DNA of 64,000 bases from Flavobacteriales bacterium (GCA_016718655.1 JADKCV010000011.1:11944-75943), one strand, 5' to 3'; counted from the stretch's first letter, positions 51,413 to 60,937 are shown. Translations and numbers: made by a program. The notes: generated from the letters alone by a model not told the origin.

Positions 51413-53539
51413 CTACCGCCCCCCGCCGATGTACTTCTCCAACCACCCGAACACCTCGGTGTGCCACTGCATGGAATTCTGCGGCTTCAGCACCCAGTGG
51501 TTCTCGTCGGGGAAGCGGAGGTACTTGCTCTCGATGCCCTTGGACTGGCAGGCGGTGAAGCTGCCGATGCCCTGGGTGAGCGGTACGCGGAAGTCCTTGT
51601 CGCCGTGGATGACTAGCATGGGCACGCGCCATTGGTCCGCATGCAGCAGCGGGTTGAAGGTCTCGTAGTTGGCGGGCTTGGTGAAGACGCTGCCGCCGTT
51701 CTCCCAGTCGGTGAACCAGAGCTCCTCGGTGCTGTAGCCCATGGCGCGCGTGTCGAAGATGCCGCAGTGCGACACCAGCGCCTTGAAGGGCTCGTTCCAC
51801 ACGCCGGCGATCCAGTTGATCATGAAGCCGCCGTAGCTCGCGCCGAGCGCCGCCACGTTGCCACCATCGAGGAAGGGGTACTTGCCCAGCGCGAAGGCCA
51901 GGCCTTTCTGCAGGTCCTCCAGCGGGCGGTCGCCCCAGTGCTCGTTGATGGCATCGGTGAAGGCCTGGCCGTAGCCGGTGCTGCCGTGGAAGTCGATCAT
52001 CACCACCGCGAAGCCCTGTCCGGCGTAGGTCTGCGGGTTCCAGCGGTAGCTCCACGCGTCGCCGAAGCTGCCTTGCGGACCGCCATGAATGAGGAAGGCC
52101 ACCGGGTACTTCTTGCCTTCCATATAGTTAGCGGGTTTCAGCACATAGCCGTACACGGTCTCGTTGTTCCAACCGGGGAAACTGAACTGCTCGTAGGCAC
52201 CGAAGACCTTGTCCTTCAACACGGCGTTCACACCGGTGAGGTTCATCGGGTTGTCGTCGATCATGCGCCAACGATGCACTGCTTCTTTGCCATCCTTCAT
52301 CGGCTTACTGGGCCCCGAAGCGTATAGCACGGAAGGGCTGTTCATCGCGCTTTTCAAGAAGACGAAGCCGTTCGGAGTTTGAGCGAACGCATCGATGTGG
52401 CCTTCATGGGAGATCGGTGCGACAGGTCCGGCAGCTCTTTCCTTGCCAGCCACGTGAAGGCTGAAGAGACGATGCGAGCCTTGATCATCGGCGGTGACGA
52501 GCAGGCTCTCGCCATCGCGGCTCCACGCAAGGCTGCTGGCGCTGCGATCCCAGTTGGACGCTACGTCGGTGACCGTGCCCGTGGCGAGGTCCATCACCTG
52601 GAGCTGGAAGCGGTCGGCCTCGTAGCCCGGACGCTTCATGGCCTTGTAGGCGAGCTTGGTGCCATCGGGCGAGATCACCGGCTGCGCATCCCAGGCGGGG
52701 TTGCCGCCGGTGAGGTTCTTCGCAGCGCCGCCGGTCACCGGCACGCTGAAGAGGTCGAAGTTGGTGCTCCACGGCTCGGTCCTCCCGGCCACGCGGGCGC
52801 TGAAGTACACGGTGCGGCCGTCCTTGCTTAGGGTGAAGTCCTCGCTGCCGCCGAAGGGCATGGTGGGGCAGTCGCCATCGAAGCCGGGCATGAGCGCCAC
52901 AGGCTGGGTGTTGGCCTCCTTCAGCGACACGTAGTAGAGGTGGTTGCGCGTGCCGTCCTTCCACGTATCCCAGTGGCGCATGAAGATGCGGTCGTAGACC
53001 GTGCCGGTGCTCTTCACCCCTTCCTGGGCCTTCATGCGCTCGATGGTGCAGGCGATAGCGTTCGCAGCGCAATCCGGGAACACGGAAAGGGCCACCACCA
53101 CACCGCTGCCATCGGGCGCTACGTGATAGGTCTGCACATCCAGCGGAAGTCGTGTGACCTGTGTAGCGCTGGTGCCCTTCGCATCGGCCTTCCACACTTG
53201 GCTGGTACCGCCCTCGCCGCGGCCGCTGAGGAAGTAGAAGCCGCTGCCATCGGCCGCCCACTGCACATCGCTGGCGCCACCCTCACCGGCGGGCACCTTC
53301 ACCTCGGGCTTCTTCGTATCCACCAGGTCCTTCATCCACAATGTGCTCACTCCGCGGTTCTTCTCCATGTCGGTGGCGCGCACGTTGAACAGCGCAGTGG
53401 TGCCAGCGGGGTCCACGGCCAGGCCGCTGATGCGATCGAGCATCAGCAAGTCCTGGTAGGTGAAGGGGGACTTGGGCTGGGCCTGGACGGCCACAGACAT
53501 AATGAGACCGGCGACGGCGATGGTACGAAGCGACTTCAT
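51413..53539 (-). CDS. S9-family prolyl oligopeptidase/acylaminoacyl-peptidase-type hydrolase
   Basis: The protein has 708 residues. A signal peptide at the ATG at 53539 covers residues 1-21 (SVAVQAQ), so it is exported. A beta-propeller with TolB-like blades covers about 30-420 (ISPDGTKLAYKAMKRPGYEA, LAWSRDGESLLVTADDQG). The alpha/beta-hydrolase domain follows, with the triad Ser568 in GASYGGF, Asp649 in HGDKDFRV and His681 in DENHW. It probably cleaves peptides in the periplasm. The longer in-frame start lies in the upstream untranslated region and lacks a signal peptide. Confidence 0.94.
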   Translation of the reverse strand: MKSLRTIAVAGLIMSVAVQAQPKSPFTYQDLLMLDRISGLAVDPAGTTALFNVRATDMEKNRGVSTLWMKDLVDTKKPEVKVPAGEGGASDVQWAADGSGFYFLSGRGEGGTSQVWKADAKGTSATQVTRLPLDVQTYHVAPDGSGVVVALSVFPDCAANAIACTIERMKAQEGVKSTGTVYDRIFMRHWDTWKDGTRNHLYYVSLKEANTQPVALMPGFDGDCPTMPFGGSEDFTLSKDGRTVYFSARVAGRTEPWSTNFDLFSVPVTGGAAKNLTGGNPAWDAQPVISPDGTKLAYKAMKRPGYEADRFQLQVMDLATGTVTDVASNWDRSASSLAWSRDGESLLVTADDQGSHRLFSLHVAGKERAAGPVAPISHEGHIDAFAQTPNGFVFLKSAMNSPSVLYASGPSKPMKDGKEAVHRWRMIDDNPMNLTGVNAVLKDKVFGAYEQFSFPGWNNETVYGYVLKPANYMEGKKYPVAFLIHGGPQGSFGDAWSYRWNPQTYAGQGFAVVMIDFHGSTGYGQAFTDAINEHWGDRPLEDLQKGLAFALGKYPFLDGGNVAALGASYGGFMINWIAGVWNEPFKALVSHCGIFDTRAMGYSTEELWFTDWENGGSVFTKPANYETFNPLLHADQWRVPMLVIHGDKDFRVPLTQGIGSFTACQSKGIESKYLRFPDENHWVLKPQNSMQWHTEVFGWLEKYIGGGR

Positions 53540-53651
53540 GGATTCGGGGAATGTGGACACAATGAACGAAGAAGGGCGAAAAGGCTTGTGCGTCATGTTC
53601 GCTCTTTGGGACGAACGGAAAGGCCCCAAGTGACCTTCGTCCCTTGACCCT

Positions 53652-53674
53652 TGTGACTTGCCACCTGTGACTTG
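53652..53674. repeat. Short direct repeat upstream of the S9 peptidase gene
   Basis: TGTGACTTG occurs at 53652-53660 and 53666-53674, 14 bases apart, in the 143-base gap before the peptidase gene. It could be an operator pair or a chance repeat. Confidence 0.4.
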
Positions 53675-53682
53675 AAGCTTGT

Positions 53683-53949
53683 TCAGCCCTGCGCCCCCGA
53701 GAACTCCTTGAAGAAGCCCACGATGCGTTTGCGGAAGAGCAGGAACAAGAGCGCATATGGAACTGCCATCAGGTAAAGGATACCTGTGTTCAGGCCCTTT
53801 CCCACGGATTGTTCACCTCCGAAGATGCGGCCACTTCCTTCGCCGCTTTCCACCACGGCCTTGCACATGGAACAACCTTGTGCCCATACCTCGGCCGGTG
53901 CGGCCATGGCCAGCAGGACGATCGTGAGGAGGAAAAGTTGCCTACGCAT
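53683..53949 (-). CDS. Small exported membrane protein with CxxC motif, oxidase cluster
   Basis: The protein has 88 residues. A signal peptide ends at about residue 24 (VWAQ). The motif GCSMCKAVVESGEGSG follows directly, then a TM helix at about 56-73 (GILYLMAVPYALLFLLF) and a basic end. The CxxC and the placement after SCO and DUF420 suggest a copper or redox role in cytochrome oxidase assembly, which is inference. Confidence 0.75.
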   Translation of the reverse strand: MRRQLFLLTIVLLAMAAPAEVWAQGCSMCKAVVESGEGSGRIFGGEQSVGKGLNTGILYLMAVPYALLFLLFRKRIVGFFKEFSGAQG

Positions 53950-53982
53950 GGACCAAAGGTAACCGCGGGATCGATCCCTTGG

Positions 53983-54534
53983 TCAGTAGTACGGACTGAT
54001 CATCAGGTAGACCACCACACCTGTGACACTCACATAGAACCACACCGGCCAGACCCGGCGGGCCAACTTGCGGTGGGCCGGATAATCACCCTTCAGGGAA
54101 CGATAAGCGGTCAACAGGATGAAAGGCAGGGTACCAGCCGCAAGCAGGATGTGGGTAGCGAGGATGACGTAGTAAACGATGCGCATGAAGCCCGTGCCGC
54201 CAAAAGGAGTGTCGCCCGCGAAGAGGTGATGCAGAATGTACGAGACCAGGAACAAGGCTGAAAGGATGATGGCAGTGAGCATCACCCGCCGATGAAGCCC
54301 CCAGTTGCGCGCCTTGGCGCTGGAAACGCCGAGGATGAGGAGTACGCTCACCAAGCTGTTGATGACGGCGTTGATGGCGGCGAAGAGGTGAACGTCCCAA
54401 CCGGCAGGGGCAGGCACCTGCACACGGTTCAACAACACCACGGCCAGGAACACGACCGCAGAGAGGATCCAAATGATGCGCTTAGCGAGGGGCTCCGGGG
54501 TGGAAAGCTGGGCAGGGGGGAAGGCTTGCTCCAT
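53983..54534 (-). CDS. DUF420 membrane protein of the oxidase cluster
   Basis: The protein has 183 residues and five membrane helices. Conserved histidines occur in NWGLHRRVML, SYILHHLFAG and ATHILLAAG, the DUF420 pattern. Members such as B. subtilis CtaM are needed for caa3-type oxidase assembly or activity. It starts ten bases after the SCO gene. Confidence 0.88.
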   Translation of the reverse strand: MEQAFPPAQLSTPEPLAKRIIWILSAVVFLAVVLLNRVQVPAPAGWDVHLFAAINAVINSLVSVLLILGVSSAKARNWGLHRRVMLTAIILSALFLVSYILHHLFAGDTPFGGTGFMRIVYYVILATHILLAAGTLPFILLTAYRSLKGDYPAHRKLARRVWPVWFYVSVTGVVVYLMISPYY

Positions 54535-54543
54535 GGGTGGGTG

Positions 54544-55290
54544 TCACTTACGGGAGGCTCGTTCGGCCTCTGCGGCCTTGATGCGCTCCTCCTTCAACAG
54601 CATCTTGAGGTCGGCGGCCAACGCGTTCATGCCCGTGGAGGTGGTGCCCTCATAATAACCCCGGATATGGCGCTGTTTATCCACCAGTACAAAGCGGCTA
54701 TCGTGCAGGAATTGCTCCGCGCTGGCACTGTCCTCCAGTGCGCTCAGGAGGTAACCGGTGTTACCCAGCCGGTAGATGTCCTGGGCGGATCCGGTAAGGA
54801 ACTTCCATCGCGCGCTATCGGCCTCCAATTTTTCTGCATGTTCGTTCAGGACCGCAGGCGTATCGTATTCCGGATCGACGGTATGGCTCAGGAACACGAC
54901 ATCCTTGTAGGCCTCATCGTTCAGCTTGAGTTGAAGTTGCTGCATCTGAACGCTCATCTTGGGGCAGATGGTGGTGCAGCGTGTGAAGAAGAAGTCCGCA
55001 ATGATGATCTTGCCCGCCACGTCCTTTTCCGTGAACGGCCGGCCGTAGCGGTCGATGAGTTGGAAAGGTGGGATCTCCGCATAGATGGTATCCACAATGG
55101 GTCTACCATCGCGCTGCACGACCAGTGTTTCCTTGGGGCCGTAGTACGGCAGGTAGTTGAAGGTGTGCTTCACCAGACCCAGCAAGGGAGAGAAGAACAC
55201 GAACAGCGAAAGGACGAACAGGGCTATCCCGCCGAGTATGGCGATCTTCTTGCGACGAGCGGTGGGGCTGTACGGCGGGATCACTGCCAC
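54544..55290 (-). CDS. SCO-family copper chaperone for cytochrome oxidase
   Basis: The protein has 248 residues. One TM helix lies at about 16-38. The thioredoxin-like SCO domain has the copper-binding TRCTTICPKM (Cys105, Cys109) and a DPEYDTPAVL motif (about 139-148), with a later conserved His in FLHDSRFVLVD. It delivers copper to the CuA site of subunit II. Its start overlaps the subunit IV gene by ten bases. Confidence 0.93.
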   Translation of the reverse strand: MAVIPPYSPTARRKKIAILGGIALFVLSLFVFFSPLLGLVKHTFNYLPYYGPKETLVVQRDGRPIVDTIYAEIPPFQLIDRYGRPFTEKDVAGKIIIADFFFTRCTTICPKMSVQMQQLQLKLNDEAYKDVVFLSHTVDPEYDTPAVLNEHAEKLEADSARWKFLTGSAQDIYRLGNTGYLLSALEDSASAEQFLHDSRFVLVDKQRHIRGYYEGTTSTGMNALAADLKMLLKEERIKAAEAERASRK

Positions 55291-55649
55291 GTATTCCAGC
55301 TCCAGTGCACGAAGTTGGATTCCGTCAGCGCGATCCAGAGCAGGTACAGGATGAACAACGCGTAAGGCAGCAAAATGATCGCGCGGATGTTACGGCGCTC
55401 ATCGCCCAGGTGCATGAAGACGGACACGATGAACCCGGCCTTCACCAAGGTCAGGATGACATAGATCAGCTTCACCGCCCCCCAGCTCCCCGGGAACCAT
55501 TCCTTCCAGTAGGCTCCCAGCGCTACTTCCACCGTGGTCACCACGGCCAGCAACAAGGTCACCATCCAGATGTTCCGGCGGATCTTGCGGCCCTCCTCCT
55601 CACTATGATGAGCGTCGAGGCTGTATTCTATGATGTCGTCGCGTTCCAT
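55281..55649 (-). CDS. Cytochrome c oxidase subunit IV
   Basis: The protein has 122 residues and three TM helices (about 28-46, 57-78 and 90-108), with LVKAGFIVSVFMHLGDE matching the prokaryotic CoxIV/COX4_pro pattern (VxxxFMHL). It is a small stabilising subunit. It lies 24 bases after the second subunit III gene. Confidence 0.88.
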   Translation of the reverse strand: MERDDIIEYSLDAHHSEEEGRKIRRNIWMVTLLLAVVTTVEVALGAYWKEWFPGSWGAVKLIYVILTLVKAGFIVSVFMHLGDERRNIRAIILLPYALFILYLLWIALTESNFVHWSWNTWQ

Positions 55650-55673
55650 GGTGGTTCAGCGATGAAAGGTGGA

Positions 55674-56540
55674 TCAGAGGAGGTAGAAGAAGGTGAACAC
55701 GAAGACCCAGACCAGGTCCACGAAGTGCCAGTACAGACCGGCCTTCTCGATCATCTCATAGTGTCCGCGGCGATGGAACACCCCTTGGATGGCCATGATC
55801 AGGACGATGAGGTTGATGACCACCCCGCTGAACACGTGGAAGCCATGGAATCCGGTGATGAAGAAGAAGAAGTTGGCGTACTGCGGCGGACCATATTCAT
55901 TGTGGGTCATGTTGGCCCCATCGACATAATTCACGCGCTGGGCCCAGAGCTTCAACGATGCGTCATGGTCCAAATGATGGGCTCCATCAGCGGCAACCAA
56001 ATAATGGCCCTCCTTGGCGGGGACCAAGTGGAAGCCCGGTGCGTTGGAAGGGTCATGGGTATCATGGGTGTCGTTATGCACCCAATACTTGGCCCCGTCG
56101 GAAGTGGTCATGTAACCTCCACCGCCGTGGATGAAGTGGCTCCATTCCCATGCTTGGCTGCCCACGAAGAAGGCCCCGCCTACAACCGTGAGGATCATCC
56201 ACTTGATCACACCCTTCTTATCCATCCGATGACCGGCCTCCACGGCAAGCACCATCGTCACGGAACTGAAAATGAGGATGGCCGTCATCAAGGCCACATA
56301 GATCAATGGATAGCTGCCGGTCAGACCGGGCAGGGCGCGGAACACCTCCTCGCCGATGGGCCAGGTATCGGTGGTGCTGTGACGCACGAACCCATAGGCC
56401 ACCAACAGGCCGGAGAAGGTCAATGCATCGGACACCAGGAAGAACCACATCATCATCTTCCCGTAGCTGATGCTGAACGGGGAGCGTCCTCCGCCCCACA
56501 GGACGTCGTTGCTCAGGGTCTTGGTTGCGTCTCCAGCCAT
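55674..56540 (-). CDS. Cytochrome c oxidase subunit III (with long His/Asp-rich loop)
   Basis: The protein has 288 residues. The subunit III fold is shown by GKMMMWFFLVSDALTFSGLL near the start, GSQAWEWSHFI, and FHGFHVFSGVV followed by YWHFVDLVWVFVF at the end. Between helices, at about 148-215, lies a hydrophilic insertion rich in His and Asp (NDTHDTHDPSN, GAHHLDHD). It follows another subunit III gene by 24 bases. One copy may serve as the fused-type subunit I partner and the other as the canonical subunit III. Confidence 0.92.
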   Translation of the reverse strand: MAGDATKTLSNDVLWGGGRSPFSISYGKMMMWFFLVSDALTFSGLLVAYGFVRHSTTDTWPIGEEVFRALPGLTGSYPLIYVALMTAILIFSSVTMVLAVEAGHRMDKKGVIKWMILTVVGGAFFVGSQAWEWSHFIHGGGGYMTTSDGAKYWVHNDTHDTHDPSNAPGFHLVPAKEGHYLVAADGAHHLDHDASLKLWAQRVNYVDGANMTHNEYGPPQYANFFFFITGFHGFHVFSGVVINLIVLIMAIQGVFHRRGHYEMIEKAGLYWHFVDLVWVFVFTFFYLL

Positions 56541-56564
56541 GGTCTGCGTATTCCGGCCGCAATG

Positions 56565-57290
56565 TTAATGAACAAACAGGAGGAACAAAAGAAGGTAGAC
56601 CCAAAGTCCTCCTAGGAAGTGCCAATAAACGGTACCCGACCATAAGCCCACATGGTCGTTCCGTTGATACCGGCCAAGCACTGCCATGGCCATCATCACC
56701 ATCAGGCTCAGAAGGCCGAATGCCAAGTGGGCGAGGTGGGCAGCGGTGAGCACATAGAGATAGGAACTGGCCGTGTTCTTTTGCTCGTCGATATCAGCGT
56801 TGAGTGGTTTGGCGCGCCCTTCATCGGTAGCAGCGTAGTAGGACCCCTCCTCCATGACCAAGGCCTGCCCTTGAAGGAGGATGGTATAGTCCTTACCATA
56901 CACACCCGTCGCTTGGACCATGCGCCCTACCGCGAACTGCCCCTTCGAGATCAATTCCTTCCAACCTTGGAACTGGCTCCACGTGAAGACCCCACCCAGG
57001 AGCAGTGTAACGGCCAATAATGGAGCGATCCGTTGATGAGCGCCCGAACGGGCGGCCATCAGGGCGAACTGGATGGAAACACTGCTCAATAGGATGGCCA
57101 CGGTGCTCACGTAGAACGCGTTCGGCAGCGTGATATCCACCCAATAGCCGCCACTCATACTCACCACGTAAGCGCTGGTGAGCCCCGCGAAGAACATGAC
57201 GATCGCAAAAACGATCAGGTAGGTGATCAGCTTGCGCGAACGGGTCTTGCGCTGAAGCTCCTCTTCGGGTGTGAATGTCGCGTTGTTCAT
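56565..57290 (-). CDS. Cytochrome c oxidase subunit III-like protein, first copy
   Basis: The protein has 241 residues and seven predicted helices. It contains VMFFAGLTSAYVVSM, FTWSQFQGWKEL and VLTAAHLAHLAFGL, ending GTVYWHFLGGLWVYLLLF, the haem-copper oxidase subunit III pattern. A hydrophilic loop at about 138-170 resembles that of the second copy but is shorter. Its ATG overlaps the ctaB stop by four bases. Confidence 0.92.
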   Translation of the reverse strand: MNNATFTPEEELQRKTRSRKLITYLIVFAIVMFFAGLTSAYVVSMSGGYWVDITLPNAFYVSTVAILLSSVSIQFALMAARSGAHQRIAPLLAVTLLLGGVFTWSQFQGWKELISKGQFAVGRMVQATGVYGKDYTILLQGQALVMEEGSYYAATDEGRAKPLNADIDEQKNTASSYLYVLTAAHLAHLAFGLLSLMVMMAMAVLGRYQRNDHVGLWSGTVYWHFLGGLWVYLLLFLLFVH

Positions 57291-58141
57291 AGTCGGTCGA
57301 TCACGTAAGCCAGCTGCACCACAGGCAAGTAGAGGAAACTGGCGAACATCAACCGGCGCGCATCGGCCTTCTCCCTTGTCAGGAAGAGGTTATAGGCCGG
57401 CACCAGCATCACCGTTCCACATACCACAGATACCGCCATGGCCCATGGACCTACCACTCCGAACACCCACGGCAGCATTCCGACCGGGATAACGAACAAG
57501 GTGTACAAAAGGATCAGGAAGGCACTGCGACGATCGCGCCCCTCCCGGGAGGGTAGCAAGCGGAAACCCGCACGTGCATAGTCCTCGTCAAGCACCCATG
57601 CGATGGCCCAGAAATGAGGGAACTGCCACATGAACTGCATGGCGAACAGCAGCCCCGGACCGAGGCCGAACTCGCCCGTGGCAGCCACATAGCCGAGCAT
57701 GGGCGGGAAGGCCCCTGGGAATGCGCCAACGAACACGGCCCATGGCGAATGCTTCTTCAAGGGCGTATAGAGTGCCACGTACATGAACAGGGAAATGAAG
57801 CCCAGGATCCCTGTCAACGGCCCGAAGACCAACCACAGGATGGCCGTTCCGATCCCACCAGCGACAAAGGCCGAAAGGACCGCTTCATTGGTGGTAAGCG
57901 CCCTGCGCACCAACGGTCGTTCGACCGTGCGTAACATGAGTGCGTCCTCACCCACCTCGAGCACTTGGTTCAACGCATTGGAAGCGCCGGTGAGCAAGGT
58001 GCCGGCCAGTGCCAGGAGAAGGATACCACTCCACGTGAAGGCCCCCTCAGGGATCCCCAACAAGTAGCCGAGCGCAGCGCTGACCACAACCAGCGAGGCC
58101 AAGCGCAACTTGAACAACACAGCCACCTCGCGCAGTTTCAT
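57287..58141 (-). CDS. ctaB: Protoheme IX farnesyltransferase (haem O synthase)
   Basis: The protein has 284 residues. This UbiA-family prenyltransferase has eight or nine helices; the first Asp-rich type motif is NALNQVLEVGEDALMLRT and the second region has FPHFWAIAWVLDEDYARAG. It converts haem B to haem O for the oxidase. The ATG at 58141 was chosen because the in-frame TTG at 58180 would fall at the expected transcription start behind a TACTTTTG box. It heads the leftward oxidase operon. Confidence 0.93.
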   Translation of the reverse strand: MKLREVAVLFKLRLASLVVVSAALGYLLGIPEGAFTWSGILLLALAGTLLTGASNALNQVLEVGEDALMLRTVERPLVRRALTTNEAVLSAFVAGGIGTAILWLVFGPLTGILGFISLFMYVALYTPLKKHSPWAVFVGAFPGAFPPMLGYVAATGEFGLGPGLLFAMQFMWQFPHFWAIAWVLDEDYARAGFRLLPSREGRDRRSAFLILLYTLFVIPVGMLPWVFGVVGPWAMAVSVVCGTVMLVPAYNLFLTREKADARRLMFASFLYLPVVQLAYVIDRL

Positions 58142-58187
58142 CAGCGGCAGCGTGGCAACATATCCTCGGGTCCGGTCCAAAGCGCTG

Positions 58188-58195
58188 CAAAAGTA
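58188..58195 (-). promoter_or_regulatory. -7 box for the ctaB-cox operon
   Basis: TACTTTTG on the minus strand matches TAnnTTTG and lies 46 bases before the ctaB ATG. Transcription would begin near 58181. It decides between the two possible ctaB starts. Confidence 0.55.
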
Positions 58196-58220
58196 CCGAT
58201 CGGGACCGGATCAGCGATGC

Positions 58221-59813
58221 TTATTGCAAGCGATATCGGACCTCTTGATCGACATACCGCTCGCGGAAATGGCACACCAGGCCCAACCGGAGGACGAGAT
58301 CATCGGTAGTGGGTCCATTCGGGACCGAGCGTTGGCGCCACAACACGCTGGCCTGCAACCGGGTGGCGGTGTGCGGGTCCAGCGTCCAACCGGCACGAGC
58401 CTCGGCATGGAACAGCGTGTATGGGCCGTTCATACCGATGCGGTATCCGAAGTTCACCGGCTCGCCCAGCGATCTGGGACGGTCCGACTCGGGTCGGAAG
58501 ATGTTATTCCCATAGCTGGCCGCACTATCCGACCCCAACCAGGCCATGCTGGCCCGGGCACCCAGGTCCCACCTGCCCTTGGAACGATCAACGTGGACCA
58601 ACACCTCTTGGAAGTTACTTCCGTAGGGGTGCGCGAGAGGCTGTGCGAAATGGGCGTAGTTCTGGCGCGTGTCGGAATGGGTGTACATGAACGGTCGGAC
58701 CAGGTTCCATTCGCCGCGCAGGTCCAATCCGTCCACCCGGAACGCGTTGCGTGCCATGACCCCCATTTGCACGGCCTGTTTGTTCGCGTACCATCCGTTG
58801 CCGCTACGCACCTGTTCCAAGAGGAATTCATCGAGCATCACCTGAAGGTACAGGGTGGTGGAGCGCCCGGCACGTACATTCAGGGCTCCACCCAAGAGGG
58901 CATTGTCCGGCGAGCCGATCGCGAATTCCACAGGACGATAGAAGATGACCGGATTGAGGTACTGCACATCGAATCCACGCGGATAGAGGCTATCCCCTGC
59001 GCTCCACACGATGGCCTCGAATATGCCAAGGTTCACCCGGTCGGAGATGTTCCAGGAGAGGTAGTGCATGCTCGTGTATTTCTTGGCGAAACGCGTGGGA
59101 TCCCCCCCGGCACCGCGGATGTCGCGCAACTGGGAAAAGAGGTTCACGTACTTCACCTTCCAGAACGTCGTGGTGATGCGGAGATAGGGATAGCTGTACG
59201 CCTCGTCCGACAAGTGCAACGAGCGATACCCCTCGCCGAAGAAGTTGCGCCCCCGACCCAACGTGATATTGAAGTACTTGCCGGGATCCCAGCTCAGGTG
59301 CCCTTGGAGGTCGTAGTGGGATCGGCCGTCGCCCGAGGTCTCCGCATAACCCTCCCCAGGTGTCACTTGTGTGGCACCAGCGAGGGAGTCCAGATAGCGC
59401 GGCAGGCGCTCCTGCCAGCCCATGCCATTGAGGTGAACATGGAACTTGGAACCGAGATCGGCTTCGAGCCAAGCGCCTCCACCGGATCGGACCAGAAAGG
59501 TGTTCTGTGCGTTGGCGTCAAAGCCTCCGGTGGCCTCCAGTAACGGACCGAAACGGAAGCGTCGTCCATTCCCGGCACCCGCCCAGCGGTCCAGCGCGTT
59601 CCAAGCGGCGGTGGGGCGAAGGCTGTCCGCACCGACCAACGCCATGACCTCGCTGCGGCGGTAGGGTCGTATGGCCGTGTGCATGGTACTCCCCTTGCCA
59701 TGCATCGCTGCGGCATAAGGATGCTCCACCAGGCGGCTCAAGGGCATCCACGCTGGCTGAGCCATGCTCAGGAGCGTTCCGAAGGTGAACGTGATGGACC
59801 AGAGCGCCCTCAT
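58221..59813 (-). CDS. RemB/Wzi-like outer-membrane beta-barrel protein
   Basis: The protein has 530 residues. The start is the ATG overlapping the stop of the transferase gene (ATGA); it gives a signal peptide (FTFGTLLSMAQ). The stretch YFNITLGRGRNFFGEGYRSL, then LSDEAYSYPYLRITTTFWKV, is the strongest signature and is recalled from the gliding motility protein RemB and from capsule-assembly Wzi-family barrels. The rest alternates hydrophobic and polar residues as in an 18-strand barrel. Wzi binds surface polysaccharide, which fits the neighbouring transferase and fucose genes. Confidence 0.8.
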   Translation of the reverse strand: MRALWSITFTFGTLLSMAQPAWMPLSRLVEHPYAAAMHGKGSTMHTAIRPYRRSEVMALVGADSLRPTAAWNALDRWAGAGNGRRFRFGPLLEATGGFDANAQNTFLVRSGGGAWLEADLGSKFHVHLNGMGWQERLPRYLDSLAGATQVTPGEGYAETSGDGRSHYDLQGHLSWDPGKYFNITLGRGRNFFGEGYRSLHLSDEAYSYPYLRITTTFWKVKYVNLFSQLRDIRGAGGDPTRFAKKYTSMHYLSWNISDRVNLGIFEAIVWSAGDSLYPRGFDVQYLNPVIFYRPVEFAIGSPDNALLGGALNVRAGRSTTLYLQVMLDEFLLEQVRSGNGWYANKQAVQMGVMARNAFRVDGLDLRGEWNLVRPFMYTHSDTRQNYAHFAQPLAHPYGSNFQEVLVHVDRSKGRWDLGARASMAWLGSDSAASYGNNIFRPESDRPRSLGEPVNFGYRIGMNGPYTLFHAEARAGWTLDPHTATRLQASVLWRQRSVPNGPTTDDLVLRLGLVCHFRERYVDQEVRYRLQ

Positions 59814-60928
59814 GCTGACCTGCGGGGCCATACGAAGGGCAACATGGCCAGTGCAACGGCCGAGGAGCCCAGAACCATAAGGCCAATATTGGGGTGCCAC
59901 TTGCGGGTGACCAAACTGAGGGCGATGATGGCGATGGCGTATGCGTAGAGTACACCGGTGGTCCCCTTGTGTCCCAAGCCCAGTGCCAGCAACCGATGGT
60001 GGATGTGGTTCTTGTCCGCCGCGAACGGGGAAATACCGCGCACGGAGCGGTGAATGAACACGCGCAGGGTATCCACCAGCGGATAGGCCACCACGGCCAT
60101 GACGAAGACAGGAGTGGGGATCTGTTTGAGGTATTCGGGAAGGCGCGTGGTGTCATGGTCCACCACTTTCATAGCCAGTACGGACAGGATGGCACCGATG
60201 ATGAGCGACCCGCTGTCGCCCATGAAGATCCGGGCCGGGTTGAAGTTGAAGACCAGGAAGCCGAGCAAAGCGCCCGCCAGTACGAAGGCCAGGAGCGAAA
60301 GCGCCACATCGCCGGCCAGGAACAACCAGGACCCGTAGGCCACTGCTGCGATAAGCCCTACGCCACCGGCCAACCCGTCCACCCCATCGATCAAGTTGAA
60401 GGCATTCACAAGTACCACATACACGAAGAAGGAAAAGGCGATACTGATGCTAGCTGGGAGCTCGTACACCCCGAATATCCCATGCATGCTGCCGATCCGG
60501 ATATCCGCCATGATCACCAGGATATAGCCCACGATCATATGACCCACGAGCTTCTTCACGGGAGAGAACCCGATGATATCGTCCTTCACCCCGATGAAGA
60601 AGAGCAGCACCATGGCTGCCAGCATATACTTGAAATCGGAGTAGGCAGCCCCCATGGCCTTATAGAGGTGGCGGTAATCGTAGCCATGGTCCTCCACGCC
60701 GATCAGCGAGGCCTTGGGGAACCACAATGCATAGGAGAAGATCACCGCCGCGAAAATGATGATGCCGCCGATGGTGGGTACGCTTCGCTGGTGCAGCTTG
60801 CGCTCCTCACTGGGTTCATCCACCAGGTGCTTCATGCGTGCCACCTTGATCAGGCTTGGCATCGTGAAAAGCACCACCACGAAGGCGGTGATGGCACCCA
60901 ACAGTAATATGTATCCGTGTTCCTTCAC
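59810..60928 (-). CDS. WecA/TagO-type undecaprenyl-phosphate glycosyl-1-phosphate transferase
   Basis: The protein has 372 residues and about eleven helices. PNPT-family motifs are present: GGIIIF and KLHQRSVPTIGG near 40-55, VKDDIIGFSP (the Mg-binding Asp pair), NAFNLIDGVDGLAGG, FMGDSGSL, and the cytoplasmic HIHHRLLALGLGH. It starts a lipid-linked glycan, transferring a sugar-1-phosphate (GlcNAc-type in WecA) to undecaprenyl phosphate. It lies between two RemB/Wzi-like barrel genes, with a 9-base gap and a 4-base overlap. Confidence 0.92.
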   Translation of the reverse strand: MKEHGYILLLGAITAFVVVLFTMPSLIKVARMKHLVDEPSEERKLHQRSVPTIGGIIIFAAVIFSYALWFPKASLIGVEDHGYDYRHLYKAMGAAYSDFKYMLAAMVLLFFIGVKDDIIGFSPVKKLVGHMIVGYILVIMADIRIGSMHGIFGVYELPASISIAFSFFVYVVLVNAFNLIDGVDGLAGGVGLIAAVAYGSWLFLAGDVALSLLAFVLAGALLGFLVFNFNPARIFMGDSGSLIIGAILSVLAMKVVDHDTTRLPEYLKQIPTPVFVMAVVAYPLVDTLRVFIHRSVRGISPFAADKNHIHHRLLALGLGHKGTTGVLYAYAIAIIALSLVTRKWHPNIGLMVLGSSAVALAMLPFVWPRRSA

Positions 60929-60937
60929 GCGGGATGG

